Shown here one piece after another: positions 1-5,717 of a stretch of DNA of 7,590 nt. The notes beneath the pieces are model-generated. The model was not told the origin of the DNA and did no database searches. It saw only the letters and a program-made list of their open reading frames with translations. Within the stretch, counting starts at the first letter, position 1. Each line of letters opens with the position of its first letter. Source of the DNA: Alphaproteobacteria bacterium (lineage in GTDB: Bacteria > Pseudomonadota > Alphaproteobacteria > Geminicoccales > Geminicoccaceae); assembly GCA_026984595.1 (NCBI GenBank), contig JALSRW010000573.1, positions 1 to 7,590 on the forward strand, read 5' to 3'. Position numbers and translations under genes: made by a program.

Positions 1-861
1 CTGGGAGCCCAGACGCACCGCATTGTCCCGCTTCCAGGCCCGCTCGAGCAGGGCCTTGGCACGGGCCACGCCGCGTTCCCAGATGCGCGTCTCCTCCTCG
101 CCCGGGGACAATGCCACCATTTCCTCGGCGGGTTCGGTGAACCAGCCCCCGGCGGGCACCAGAGCCAAGGCGAGGCGGGGTTCCCGCGGTTCGCCCGCGC
201 CGGCCGGCGACGCCGCTGGCGGGGCGGCCCGGGCGACGACCACATCGCGAGTGCCATAGCGTCGGGCCAGCTTCGCGAGCCCCTCGGCATCGGCCTCGGG
301 CGAGGCATCGCCGAGCGCGACGATGTCGGCGAGATCCCCGAGCGGCAGGCGGATGGTCAGGAAGGTGTTGCGCTCGGCATTCTCCAGCCAGGCCGCACGC
401 CAGGGATTGTCCTCGCTCCACAGATCGACGGTGCCGTCGCGCAGCAGTACGGGCAACACCAGCAGGGGCGGCGATGGGGCGATCACCGCCGCCGCGCCGG
501 CGTCGGCGAGCAGCGCCCGCACCGCGCGCGGCTCGTAGCGGACCGTCACCCTGGCGATGTAGCGGGTAGCCGAGCGCTTTTCCTCCTCGATCGTGTAGCT
601 GCGCACGAAGCGATCGAGGGCGAGCTGTTCGACATCCGGCAGAAGCCCCCGATCCTCATCCACCACCAGCCGCTCGAGGAGCTGCCGCAGCCCCTCCCTT
701 TCGGCGGTCTCCAGGGCCTGCTGCTGGGCGACCACCGCGGATTCGGCGGTGGTGTCCACGGCGATTCCGGAAACGCTGTAGATGTCCGGTGCCGCCGCGG
801 CCATGCGCAGGGTCGCGAGACACAGGAAGAGGCCGAGAATGGTGCGTGTGACGGTCAGCAT
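1..861 (-). CDS. DUF2066 family secreted protein, C-terminus cut by window edge
   Basis: The minus-strand frame opens at ATG 861-859 and stays open for 287 codons to base 1, so the C-terminus lies outside the window. Residues 1-24 look like a Sec signal peptide: a short basic start, a hydrophobic core around ILGLFLCLATL, then an Ala-rich cleavage region before PDIYSV. The mature start has the family's YSVSGIAVDTTAESA pattern, followed by a charged stretch around residues 46-66 with ETAEREGLRQLLERLV. A later NPWRAAW motif (about residues 152-158) is also typical of DUF2066 proteins. The family is probably periplasmic and has no established biochemical role. It diverges from purM, an arrangement I associate with alphaproteobacteria. 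Only a weak ribosome site (GGAT) lies upstream of this ATG; the signal peptide decides the start. Family assignment is from motif recall, without a profile search. Confidence 0.85.
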   Translation of the reverse strand, partial: MLTVTRTILGLFLCLATLRMAAAAPDIYSVSGIAVDTTAESAVVAQQQALETAEREGLRQLLERLVVDEDRGLLPDVEQLALDRFVRSYTIEEEKRSATRYIARVTVRYEPRAVRALLADAGAAAVIAPSPPLLVLPVLLRDGTVDLWSEDNPWRAAWLENAERNTFLTIRLPLGDLADIVALGDASPEADAEGLAKLARRYGTRDVVVARAAPPAASPAGAGEPREPRLALALVPAGGWFTEPAEEMVALSPGEEETRIWERGVARAKALLERAWKRDNAVRLGSQ

Positions 862-898
862 GGCGACATCCGACGACTTGCGACAGCTTGATCTCCCC

Positions 899-925
899 GC
901 GAAGGCGGCGTAAGCCGGCCTTCGC
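899..925 (+). promoter_or_regulatory. Hairpin with GUAA loop in the purM leader
   Basis: Perfect 8-base inverted arms, GCGAAGGC at 899-906 and GCCTTCGC at 918-925, enclose a second 3-bp stem (907-909 with 914-916). The inner stem is closed by C909-G914 around the loop GTAA (910-913), and G917 is a single bulge. In plus-strand RNA the loop would be GUAA, a GNRA-type tetraloop; on the other strand it is UUAC, so the plus-strand RNA is the likelier structured product. The arm ends 24 nt before the purM GTG. No T-run follows, so it does not look like an intrinsic terminator. Whether it is transcribed is unknown, because I see no convincing promoter in this 88-bp gap. It could instead be a DNA operator. 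Confidence 0.5.
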
Positions 926-949
926 TCGCAACTAGCCACGAGCACGCCC

Positions 950-2038
950 GTGACACAAGCTTCCGATCCGCGTGACGCATACGCCCGGGCAGGGGTCGAT
1001 ATCGAGGCCGGGCAGCATCTGGTCGCGCGTATCGCGGGCCTCGCACGCCGTACCGAAAGGCCGGGCGCGCGCCCCGATCTGGGCGGATTCGGTGCGATCT
1101 TCGATCTTTCCGCCTGCGGGCTGCGCGACCCGCTGCTGGTGGCCTCGACCGACGGGGTGGGCACCAAGATCCTGCCGGCGCTGGAGGCCGACCGGCCGGA
1201 GACCCTGGGCATCGATCTGGTGGCGATGTGCGTCAACGACATCGTCGTGCAGGGTGCAGCACCGCTCTTTTTCCTCGATTACTACGCGACCGGCCGGCTG
1301 GACCTGCGACGCGCGGTACGGGTGGTGGAGGGCATCGCCGAGGGCTGCCGGCAGGCCGGCTGCGCCCTGATCGGCGGCGAGACCGCGGAGATGCCGGGAC
1401 TCTACGCGGTGGGCGAGTGCGATCTCGCCGGCTTCGCGGTGGGGGCGGTGGAGCGCGAGCGCCTGCTGCCGCGACCGGTGGCCGAAGGTGACGTGATCCT
1501 GGGCCTCGCCTCTTCGGGACCGCATGCCAACGGCTTCACCCTGATCCGCCGGATCCTGGCCGAGCAGCGGCTCGGGGCGACCGATGCCGCCCCTTTCGCA
1601 CCCGCGCGCACCCTGGCCGATGTCCTGTTGCCGCCGACCCGCATCTATGTCCGCTCCTGTCTGCGGATCGCCGAGAATCCCGGATTGCGGGCGCTGGCAC
1701 ACATCACCGGCGGCGGCCTGCTCGACAATCTGCCGCGCGTCCTCCCGTCCGATCGCAGTGCCAGGATCGAGACCGCGAGCTGGCCGCTGCCGCCGGTGTT
1801 CGGCTGGCTCGCCGCAGCCGGCGGGCTCACCGCCACCGAGCTCGCGCGAACCTTCAACTGCGGCATCGGCATGTGCGCGATCACCGCCCCCGAGGCGGCG
1901 GACGACATCGCGGCCGCGCTCGAAGCGAGCGGTGAGACCGTCTACCGGATCGGTCGGATCGTCGCCGAACCCGGCCCACCCCGGGTCGAGCTCATCGCCG
2001 CGGAGGAAGCATGGAACCTCGCCGCACCGCGGTCCTGA
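950..2038 (+). CDS. purM: Phosphoribosylformylglycinamidine cyclo-ligase (AIR synthetase)
   Basis: PurM closes formylglycinamidine ribonucleotide with ATP to give 5-aminoimidazole ribonucleotide, a step of cytosolic de novo purine synthesis. The 362-residue product is slightly longer than the usual 345-350 and carries the family signatures in order: YARAGVDIEAG at 11-21, STDGVGTK at 66-73 (nucleotide/phosphate loop), VND at 95-97, FFLDYYATG at 107-115, GGETAEMPG at 142-150, SSGPHANGFTLIR at 188-200, HITGGGLLDN at 251-260 and NCGIGM at 303-308. The start is GTG. A stop at 911-913 closes the frame upstream and no other start codon lies between, so GTG 950 is effectively forced, although the ribosome site is poor. 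The end overlaps purN by 28 bp, so the two are co-transcribed and probably translationally coupled. Confidence 0.97.
   Translation: MTQASDPRDAYARAGVDIEAGQHLVARIAGLARRTERPGARPDLGGFGAIFDLSACGLRDPLLVASTDGVGTKILPALEADRPETLGIDLVAMCVNDIVVQGAAPLFFLDYYATGRLDLRRAVRVVEGIAEGCRQAGCALIGGETAEMPGLYAVGECDLAGFAVGAVERERLLPRPVAEGDVILGLASSGPHANGFTLIRRILAEQRLGATDAAPFAPARTLADVLLPPTRIYVRSCLRIAENPGLRALAHITGGGLLDNLPRVLPSDRSARIETASWPLPPVFGWLAAAGGLTATELARTFNCGIGMCAITAPEAADDIAAALEASGETVYRIGRIVAEPGPPRVELIAAEEAWNLAAPRS
2002..2006 (+). promoter_or_regulatory. Strong Shine-Dalgarno of purN inside purM
   Basis: GGAGG lies 4 nt before the purN ATG, within the last codons of purM. It fixes the purN start at 2011 and shows that purN has its own efficient initiation site despite overlapping the upstream gene. 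Confidence 0.8.
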
Positions 2039-2676
2039 TCTCCGGCACCGGGACCAATCTCCAGGCCCTGATCGATGCCACCTCGGTCGGCATCCACCCG
2101 GCCCGCATCGTGCTGGTGATCAGCAACCGGCCGGGGGTCGCCGGGCTCGAGCGTGCCGCCCGCGCCGGCATTCCCACCCGGGTCATCCCTTCGCGGCAGT
2201 TCGAGAGCCGCGATGCCTTCGATGCCGCGCTCGACCAGGCGCTGCGGGAGGCGGCGGTGGATCTGGTCTGCCTCGCCGGTTTCATGCGGGTTCTCACCCG
2301 GGCCTTCGTCGAGCGCTGGCGCGACCGCATGCTCAACATCCATCCCTCGCTGCTGCCCGCCTTTCGCGGCCTCGAAACCCATGCGCGGGTGCTCGAGGCG
2401 GGGCTGCCGGTGACCGGCTGCACGGTCCATTTCGTGCGTCCCGAGATCGACGAGGGACCGGTCATCGTCCAGGGGGTGGCGCCGGTACTGCCCGGGGACA
2501 CGGTGGAGACCCTCGGTGCGCGGGTGCTGGAGATCGAACATCGCTGCTATCCGCGTGCCCTGGAACTGGTGGCCTCGGGACGGACGAGGGTGGTCGAGGA
2601 GCGGGTGGTGGTCGCCGACGAACATCCCTTCGAGCGACTGCTCCTGCATCCGAGCCTGCAGGGGACGCCGAGATGA
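2011..2676 (+). CDS. purN: Phosphoribosylglycinamide formyltransferase (GAR transformylase)
   Basis: PurN transfers the formyl group of 10-formyltetrahydrofolate to glycinamide ribonucleotide, two steps before PurM in the purine pathway. The 221-residue protein has the phosphate-binding loop LISGTGTNLQAL at 9-20, the catalytic motif NIHPSLLPAFRG at 109-120 (N109 and H111), and HFVRPEIDEGPVI at 140-152 containing D147. N109, H111 and D147 keep the spacing of the E. coli catalytic triad N106, H108, D144, so the enzyme looks intact. The GARDKPG-type segment of E. coli is replaced by an FRGLETH segment, a common variant. The start is set by the GGAGG site 4 nt upstream, and the gene overlaps purM by 28 bp in another frame. 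The roughly 20-residue tail after ADEHPFERLL is probably unstructured. Confidence 0.97.
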   Translation: MEPRRTAVLISGTGTNLQALIDATSVGIHPARIVLVISNRPGVAGLERAARAGIPTRVIPSRQFESRDAFDAALDQALREAAVDLVCLAGFMRVLTRAFVERWRDRMLNIHPSLLPAFRGLETHARVLEAGLPVTGCTVHFVRPEIDEGPVIVQGVAPVLPGDTVETLGARVLEIEHRCYPRALELVASGRTRVVEERVVVADEHPFERLLLHPSLQGTPR

Positions 2677-2697
2677 AACCCATCCGACATCACGGCA

Positions 2698-2705
2698 GGG
2701 GGAGG
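2698..2705 (+). promoter_or_regulatory. Shine-Dalgarno of the cytochrome c gene
   Basis: The purine-rich GGGGGAGG run ends 8 nt before ATG 2714. It selects that ATG, which begins a signal peptide, over longer in-frame openings that reach back into purN. The site sits in the 37-bp gap after purN, so the cytochrome is plausibly on the purMN transcript. Confidence 0.7.
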
Positions 2706-2713
2706 CCGAGCCC

Positions 2714-3040
2714 ATGAGACCCTTTGCATTGCTCCACGCCGCGGTTCTGCTGCCGCTTCTCGTGCCGCCCGCCCATGCCGCAGGCGATCCGAACGCGGTT
2801 CGCGGCCTGGTCGCCGACCGCTGCGCCCGCTGTCACGAGGTGCCCGGCGCCGAGCCGCCGCGGGTCGAGGGGATCGCACCCCCGAGCTTCCTGCAGATCG
2901 CCCGCAATCCCGAGGTCTATACCGAGGCGCGGTTGCGCGAGTTCCTGCGCCGACCGCACTGGCCGATGCAGGCCTTCATCCTGTCGCCGCGGGACATCGA
3001 CGATCTGGTGGCCTATTTCCGGGCCCTCGGCGGATCCTGA
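2714..3040 (+). CDS. Small periplasmic monohaem c-type cytochrome
   Basis: This 108-residue protein starts with a clear signal peptide (MRPFALLHAAVLLPLLVPPAHA; likely cleaved after AHA at 21-23), leaving about 85 mature residues. The haem site is CARCH at 37-41: C37 and C40 attach haem and H41 is the axial ligand. M85, in the segment HWPMQAF (82-88), is the probable sixth ligand. The C-terminal helix LSPRDIDDLVAYFRAL (90-105) is the usual last helix of class I cytochromes c. It should carry electrons in the periplasm. No oxidase, dehydrogenase or maturation gene is nearby, so its partner cannot be told from this window. The gene lies 37 bp after purN on the same strand and converges on ndk. 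I do not recognise a specific named cytochrome and give no symbol. Confidence 0.88.
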   Translation: MRPFALLHAAVLLPLLVPPAHAAGDPNAVRGLVADRCARCHEVPGAEPPRVEGIAPPSFLQIARNPEVYTEARLREFLRRPHWPMQAFILSPRDIDDLVAYFRALGGS

Positions 3041-3049
3041 GCCGCTTTT
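3030..3049 (+). terminator. Weak terminator-like hairpin at the cytochrome/ndk junction
   Basis: GCGG at 3030-3033 can pair with CCGC at 3042-3045 across an 8-nt loop that contains the cytochrome stop codon, and TTTT follows at 3046-3049. A 4-bp stem and four T residues are marginal. I list it because it is the only terminator-like sequence between the two convergent genes, whose stops are 8 bp apart. On the minus strand no T-run follows the stem. Confidence 0.3.
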
Positions 3050-3471
3050 CAGCCGACGATCTCGATTTCCGAGAAGAAGAAGGCGATTTCCCGCACCGCG
3101 GTCTCGGCGCTGTCCGAGCCGTGCACCGAGTTGGCCTCGATGTTCTCGGCGAAATCTCTGCGGATGGTTCCGGGCTCGGCCCGGGCGGGGTCGGTGGCAC
3201 CCATCACCTCACGATTGCGGGCGATCGCGTTCTCCCCTTCCAGCACCTGTACCACCACCGGCCCGGAGGTCATGAAGCTGCAGAGGGAATCGAAGAAGGG
3301 GCGTTCGCGATGGACGGCATAGAAGGACTCGGCCTGCTCGCGGCCGAGCCGCAGGCGTTTTTGGGCCACCACCCGCAGACCGGCCCGCTCCAGGCGGTCG
3401 ATGATGGCGCCGGTGAGGTTGCGGCGGGTCGCATCCGGCTTGATGATCGAAAGGGTACGCTCGATAGCCAT
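3049..3471 (-). CDS. ndk: Nucleoside diphosphate kinase
   Basis: Ndk moves the gamma-phosphate of ATP onto other nucleoside diphosphates through a phosphohistidine intermediate and balances the NTP and dNTP pools. The 140-residue length is the family norm. The sequence starts MAIERTLSIIKPDA with the conserved K11 and P12. It has FFDSLCSFMTSGPVV at 59-73 and ends with NSVHGSDS at 114-121, where H117 is the catalytic histidine. All key residues are present. ATG 3471-3469 is preceded by a GAGAGA ribosome site about 6 nt away. The gene is separated from holC by 107 bp that contain its own promoter, so it can be expressed apart from pepA-holC. Confidence 0.97.
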   Translation of the reverse strand: MAIERTLSIIKPDATRRNLTGAIIDRLERAGLRVVAQKRLRLGREQAESFYAVHRERPFFDSLCSFMTSGPVVVQVLEGENAIARNREVMGATDPARAEPGTIRRDFAENIEANSVHGSDSAETAVREIAFFFSEIEIVG

Positions 3472-3498
3472 TCGGTTCTCTCTCGCTCACATGTTCCG

Positions 3499-3531
3499 CC
3501 CGGCTCGTCTTCCGCACGGCGGGAGGCCGGG
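3499..3531 (-). other. Predicted leader hairpin of ndk
   Basis: Six-base arms at 3499-3504 and 3526-3531 (CCCGGC/GCCGGG) enclose a smaller hairpin, 3512-3515 with 3519-3522 (CCGC/GCGG) around a 3-nt loop. The structure begins almost at the transcription start expected from the ndk promoter and ends about 28 nt before the ATG. It may stabilise the mRNA. GC-rich DNA forms such arms easily, so the evidence is only structural. Confidence 0.3.
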
Positions 3532-3539
3532 CCGGGGCG

Positions 3540-3568
3540 CTTATAGCCGCCCGGCGGGGCGAGTCCAA
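3540..3568 (-). promoter_or_regulatory. Sigma70-type promoter of ndk
   Basis: Read on the minus strand, TTGGAC (3568-3563) is followed after 17 nt by TATAAG (3545-3540), one base from the -10 consensus. This predicts a transcription start near 3533 and a leader of about 60 nt before the ndk ATG. The -35 shares only its TTG with consensus, but the spacing is ideal and the A/T-rich -10 stands out in very GC-rich DNA. Confidence 0.6.
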
Positions 3569-3578
3569 ACGCGGCGCA

Positions 3579-4025
3579 TCAGCGCGCCCGCCGCCAGCCG
3601 CCCCTTTCGTCCTGCTGCCAGTAGACGAGCTCGTGACCGGCATCGCGCGCGGCACGCCAGCGTCGTCGGGCCGCGGCCACCGCCTCGGGATCGTTGCCGT
3701 CGAACATGTCGAGGCAGCGGGCGAATTCCTCGAGCCCATCGGCCGGCGCGCCATGGACCAGCACGAGTACGGTGGCGGCGTTGGGGTTTTCGAGAGCGGT
3801 GGTGAGATAGATCGGCTGCCGCTCGGCGAACCCGTCGGTGCGGCTGCCGTGCGGCAGGAAGGAATCCCGCCGATAGGTCCAGAGCGCGCGATCGAGGAGC
3901 TCGAGCTGCTCGCGACCACCGACCCGCACCACCACCCGGTGCCCGGCCGCCAGCACCTTCTCCAGAAGGCGCGGCAGCGCCTCCTCCACGCTGCTGCGGG
4001 TCAGATGATAGAACCCGACCTGCAA
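3579..4025 (-). CDS. holC: DNA polymerase III chi subunit
   Basis: Chi joins the clamp-loader complex of DNA polymerase III holoenzyme to single-strand binding protein on the lagging strand. The 148-residue product shows the HolC pattern: VGFYHLTRSSVEEALPRLLEK at the N-terminus, ALWTYRRDSFLPHG at 47-60, QPIYLTT at 70-76 followed by ENPNAATVLVLVHG at 79-92, CLDMFDGNDPEAV at 104-116 and HELVYWQQDERGGW at 131-144. The start I choose is TTG 4025-4023, because the FYHLT strand lies at the extreme N-terminus in this family and AGGGAGG sits 5 nt upstream. An ATG-initiated version would begin inside pepA at 4259 and add 78 unrelated residues. The gene begins 16 nt after the pepA stop, so the two are very likely one operon. 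Confidence 0.93.
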   Translation of the reverse strand: MQVGFYHLTRSSVEEALPRLLEKVLAAGHRVVVRVGGREQLELLDRALWTYRRDSFLPHGSRTDGFAERQPIYLTTALENPNAATVLVLVHGAPADGLEEFARCLDMFDGNDPEAVAAARRRWRAARDAGHELVYWQQDERGGWRRAR

Positions 4026-4030
4026 GCCGG

Positions 4031-4037
4031 CCTCCCT
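4031..4037 (-). promoter_or_regulatory. Shine-Dalgarno that decides the TTG start of holC
   Basis: Minus-strand AGGGAGG lies in the 16-nt pepA-holC gap, 5 nt before the TTG codon at 4025-4023. There is no ATG or GTG in the holC frame at a fitting distance, so this site supports TTG initiation. Confidence 0.75.
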
Positions 4038-4041
4038 GCGG

Positions 4042-5532
4042 TCACTTCTCCTCGAAGGTCGTTGCCACCAGCCGGTCGAGCAGGCGCACCCCGAACCCGG
4101 TGGCCCCCTTCCGCACCAGCGCCAGATCGCGGCTGCTCCAGGCGACTCCCGCAATGTCGAGATGGGCCCAGGGCCGCTCGCCGACGAAAGCCTTGAGGAA
4201 CACCGCTCCGGCGATGCTGCCGGCCTCGCGGCCGCGCCCCACATTCTTGAGATCGGCAATGTCCGATTCGATGTGCTTCTCGTAGGGCTCGTCGAGAGGC
4301 AGGCGCCACAGCGGCTCGCCCACGTCCTCGCCGGCCCGCAGCAGGGCCTCGGCGAGAGCGTCGTCGTTGGCGAACAGGCCGGCCCGCTCGTGGCCCAGCG
4401 CCACGATCACCGCACCGGTCAGGGTGGCGAGATCGACCACCGCGCGCGGCCGGAAACGCTCGCAGACATAGGCCAGCACATCGGCCAGCAGCAGCCGACC
4501 CTCGGCATCGGTGTTGATCACCTCGATCGTCTTGCCGCTGTAGGCCCGCACCACGTCGCCGGGCCGCTGAGCGGTGCCCGAGGGCATGTTCTCGGCGAGG
4601 CCGATGATGCCCACCACATCGGCGGCCGCCCGCCGCTGGGCGAGCGCACGCATGGCCCCGACCACCGCCGCCGCTCCGGCCATGTCCCATTTCATGTCCT
4701 GCATGCCGGCCGAGGGCTTGAGCGAAATGCCGCCGCTGTCGAAACACACGCCCTTGCCGACCAGGGCGACCGGGGCCTCCTGCGCCGCCCCCTTCCAGCG
4801 CATCACCACGACATGGGGCGGATGCGCGCTGCCCTGACCGACCGCCAGCAGGGCGCGCATGCCCAGCTTTTCGAGATCGGCGGGCGCGAGCACCTCGACC
4901 TCGACGCCGACCTCGCTCAGGGACTCGCAGATCTGCGCGAAGCTCTGCGGATAGAGCACATTGGCGGGCTCGCTCACCAGATCGCGGGTCCAGGCCACGG
5001 CGCGGGCCAGCCCCCGTGCCCGGGCCAACGCCTCGCCGGCCGCGGAAGTGCTCAGGAAACGCAACCTGGCCAGCGGCTTCGGGCCGTCCTCCCCGTCCTC
5101 CGCGGGGCGGCGGTACTTGTCGAAGCGGTACGCACGCATCTCGGCGCCCAGGGCCATGGCGGCGATCGCCGCATCCTCCGCCATGCCCAGCTCGAGCCCG
5201 GCCGGCGAGGCGACCACCGCCTCCTCCACCCGCTCGGCCTCGAGCTGCTTGACGATCGCCGCGCCCAACTCCTCCAGGTCCCGCGCCTTCGTCCCTTCCG
5301 GCTTGCCGACCACCGCCACCAGGAGGCGATCCAGCCGCAGCCCGGCCGGCAGAGCCAGGGAGACGATCCTGCCGTGCCGGAGCTTGCCGCCCGGCAACCG
5401 GAGTGCACGGGACACCACCTTCTCCCCGTCCAGCGACGCGGCCGCCGCCGAAAGGGAACCGTCCGCGCCCGCGAACACGACGACCACGCCCTCCTCGGGC
5501 AGCGCCTCATGCGCGACCGAAATCTCCACCAC
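4042..5532 (-). CDS. pepA: Cytosol (leucyl) aminopeptidase, M17 family
   Basis: PepA is a two-metal cytosolic aminopeptidase that removes N-terminal residues from peptides, normally as a hexamer. The 496-residue protein has a variable N-terminal domain (about 1-170) and the M17 catalytic domain. Metal and catalytic residues are all present: K260 and D265 in VGKGVCFDSGG, K272 in LKPSAGM, D283 in KWDMAGA, and D342, E344 and R346 in the NTDAEGRL signature (340-347). Their relative spacing equals that of E. coli K270, D275, K282, D293, D352, E354 and R356. The start is GTG 5532-5530, 9 nt after a strong AAGGAGGG site; a second GTG follows directly but is farther from that site. The gene is first in a minus-strand block with holC and diverges from lptD. 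Confidence 0.97.
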   Translation of the reverse strand: MVEISVAHEALPEEGVVVVFAGADGSLSAAAASLDGEKVVSRALRLPGGKLRHGRIVSLALPAGLRLDRLLVAVVGKPEGTKARDLEELGAAIVKQLEAERVEEAVVASPAGLELGMAEDAAIAAMALGAEMRAYRFDKYRRPAEDGEDGPKPLARLRFLSTSAAGEALARARGLARAVAWTRDLVSEPANVLYPQSFAQICESLSEVGVEVEVLAPADLEKLGMRALLAVGQGSAHPPHVVVMRWKGAAQEAPVALVGKGVCFDSGGISLKPSAGMQDMKWDMAGAAAVVGAMRALAQRRAAADVVGIIGLAENMPSGTAQRPGDVVRAYSGKTIEVINTDAEGRLLLADVLAYVCERFRPRAVVDLATLTGAVIVALGHERAGLFANDDALAEALLRAGEDVGEPLWRLPLDEPYEKHIESDIADLKNVGRGREAGSIAGAVFLKAFVGERPWAHLDIAGVAWSSRDLALVRKGATGFGVRLLDRLVATTFEEK

Positions 5533-5540
5533 TGGGCAGT

Positions 5541-5548
5541 CCCTCCTT
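5541..5548 (-). promoter_or_regulatory. Shine-Dalgarno of pepA
   Basis: Minus-strand AAGGAGGG is the strongest ribosome site in the window. It stands about 8-9 nt before GTG 5532 and favours that codon over the adjacent GTG at 5529. Confidence 0.8.
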
Positions 5549-5596
5549 TTCTCGCACCCGCTCGGCGACCACGGATCTTTCGCACCGCCGCCGCCT

Positions 5597-5606
5597 CACT
5601 ATAGTG
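5597..5606. promoter_or_regulatory. Palindromic -10-like element between pepA and lptD
   Basis: CACTATAGTG is a perfect 10-bp palindrome, so TATAGT, one base from the -10 consensus, can be read on both strands (plus 5600-5605, minus 5603-5598). It is the most A/T-rich spot in the divergent 185-bp gap. It would give leaders of about 105 nt for lptD and 60 nt for pepA. Neither strand shows a good -35 at 16-18 nt; CTTTCG at 5577-5582 is the plus-strand candidate. Promoter use is therefore an inference from the -10 and its position. Confidence 0.45.
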
Positions 5607-5646
5607 CTGCCCGGCGGCACCGGCGAGACGCTGTTTGGCGCGATCT

Positions 5647-5658
5647 CGGTCCGGACCG
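5647..5658. promoter_or_regulatory. 12-bp perfect palindrome in the lptD leader
   Basis: CGGTCCGGACCG is fully self-complementary and lies between the putative -10 and the lptD start. It could be an operator for a dimeric regulator. In DNA this GC-rich, a 12-bp palindrome in a 185-bp gap is not very unlikely by chance, and I do not recognise it as a known operator. Confidence 0.25.
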
Positions 5659-5717
5659 CGGCGCTGCATTCTTGCGCGCAATCCGACCGGATCCAACTGG
5701 CGCAGCCGGACCAGGCG

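Larger units (their letters stand above)
5533..5717. other. Divergent pepA-lptD intergenic region
   Basis: This 185-bp gap carries the pepA ribosome site, the palindromic -10-like element and the 12-bp palindrome described separately. The lptD side has no strong Shine-Dalgarno before ATG 5718 (only CCAGG-like purines). I see no gene, tRNA or terminator in it. The plus frame between 5604 and 5717 is open but gives no recognisable protein. Confidence 0.6.

Noticed and set aside
888..916. TTGATC and TAAGCC with a 17-nt spacer as a purM promoter.
   Set aside because: The -10 matches poorly and the start would fall inside the hairpin; too weak to annotate.
1584..2717. A 377-codon plus-strand frame spanning the purM-purN junction.
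   Set aside because: It is the out-of-frame reading of two clear enzymes and is Arg/Pro/Ser-rich without recognisable domains.
2516..3040. Longer cytochrome c beginning inside purN.
   Set aside because: It would place 66 residues before the signal peptide; ATG 2714 has a strong ribosome site and gives a normal exported cytochrome.
3547..3557. CCGC-CCG-GCGG inverted arms as a holC terminator.
   Set aside because: A 4-bp stem with no T-run, lying in the spacer of the ndk promoter; expected by chance in this composition.
3579..4259. Longer holC beginning at an ATG inside pepA.
   Set aside because: The 78 extra residues are the shifted reading of the pepA C-terminus, and the HolC family begins at the FYHLT strand; the TTG with its ribosome site fits better.
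4162..5604. A 480-codon plus-strand open frame antisense to pepA.
   Set aside because: His/Arg/Gly-rich mirror of pepA codons with no family motif; PepA has every catalytic residue in place on the opposite strand.
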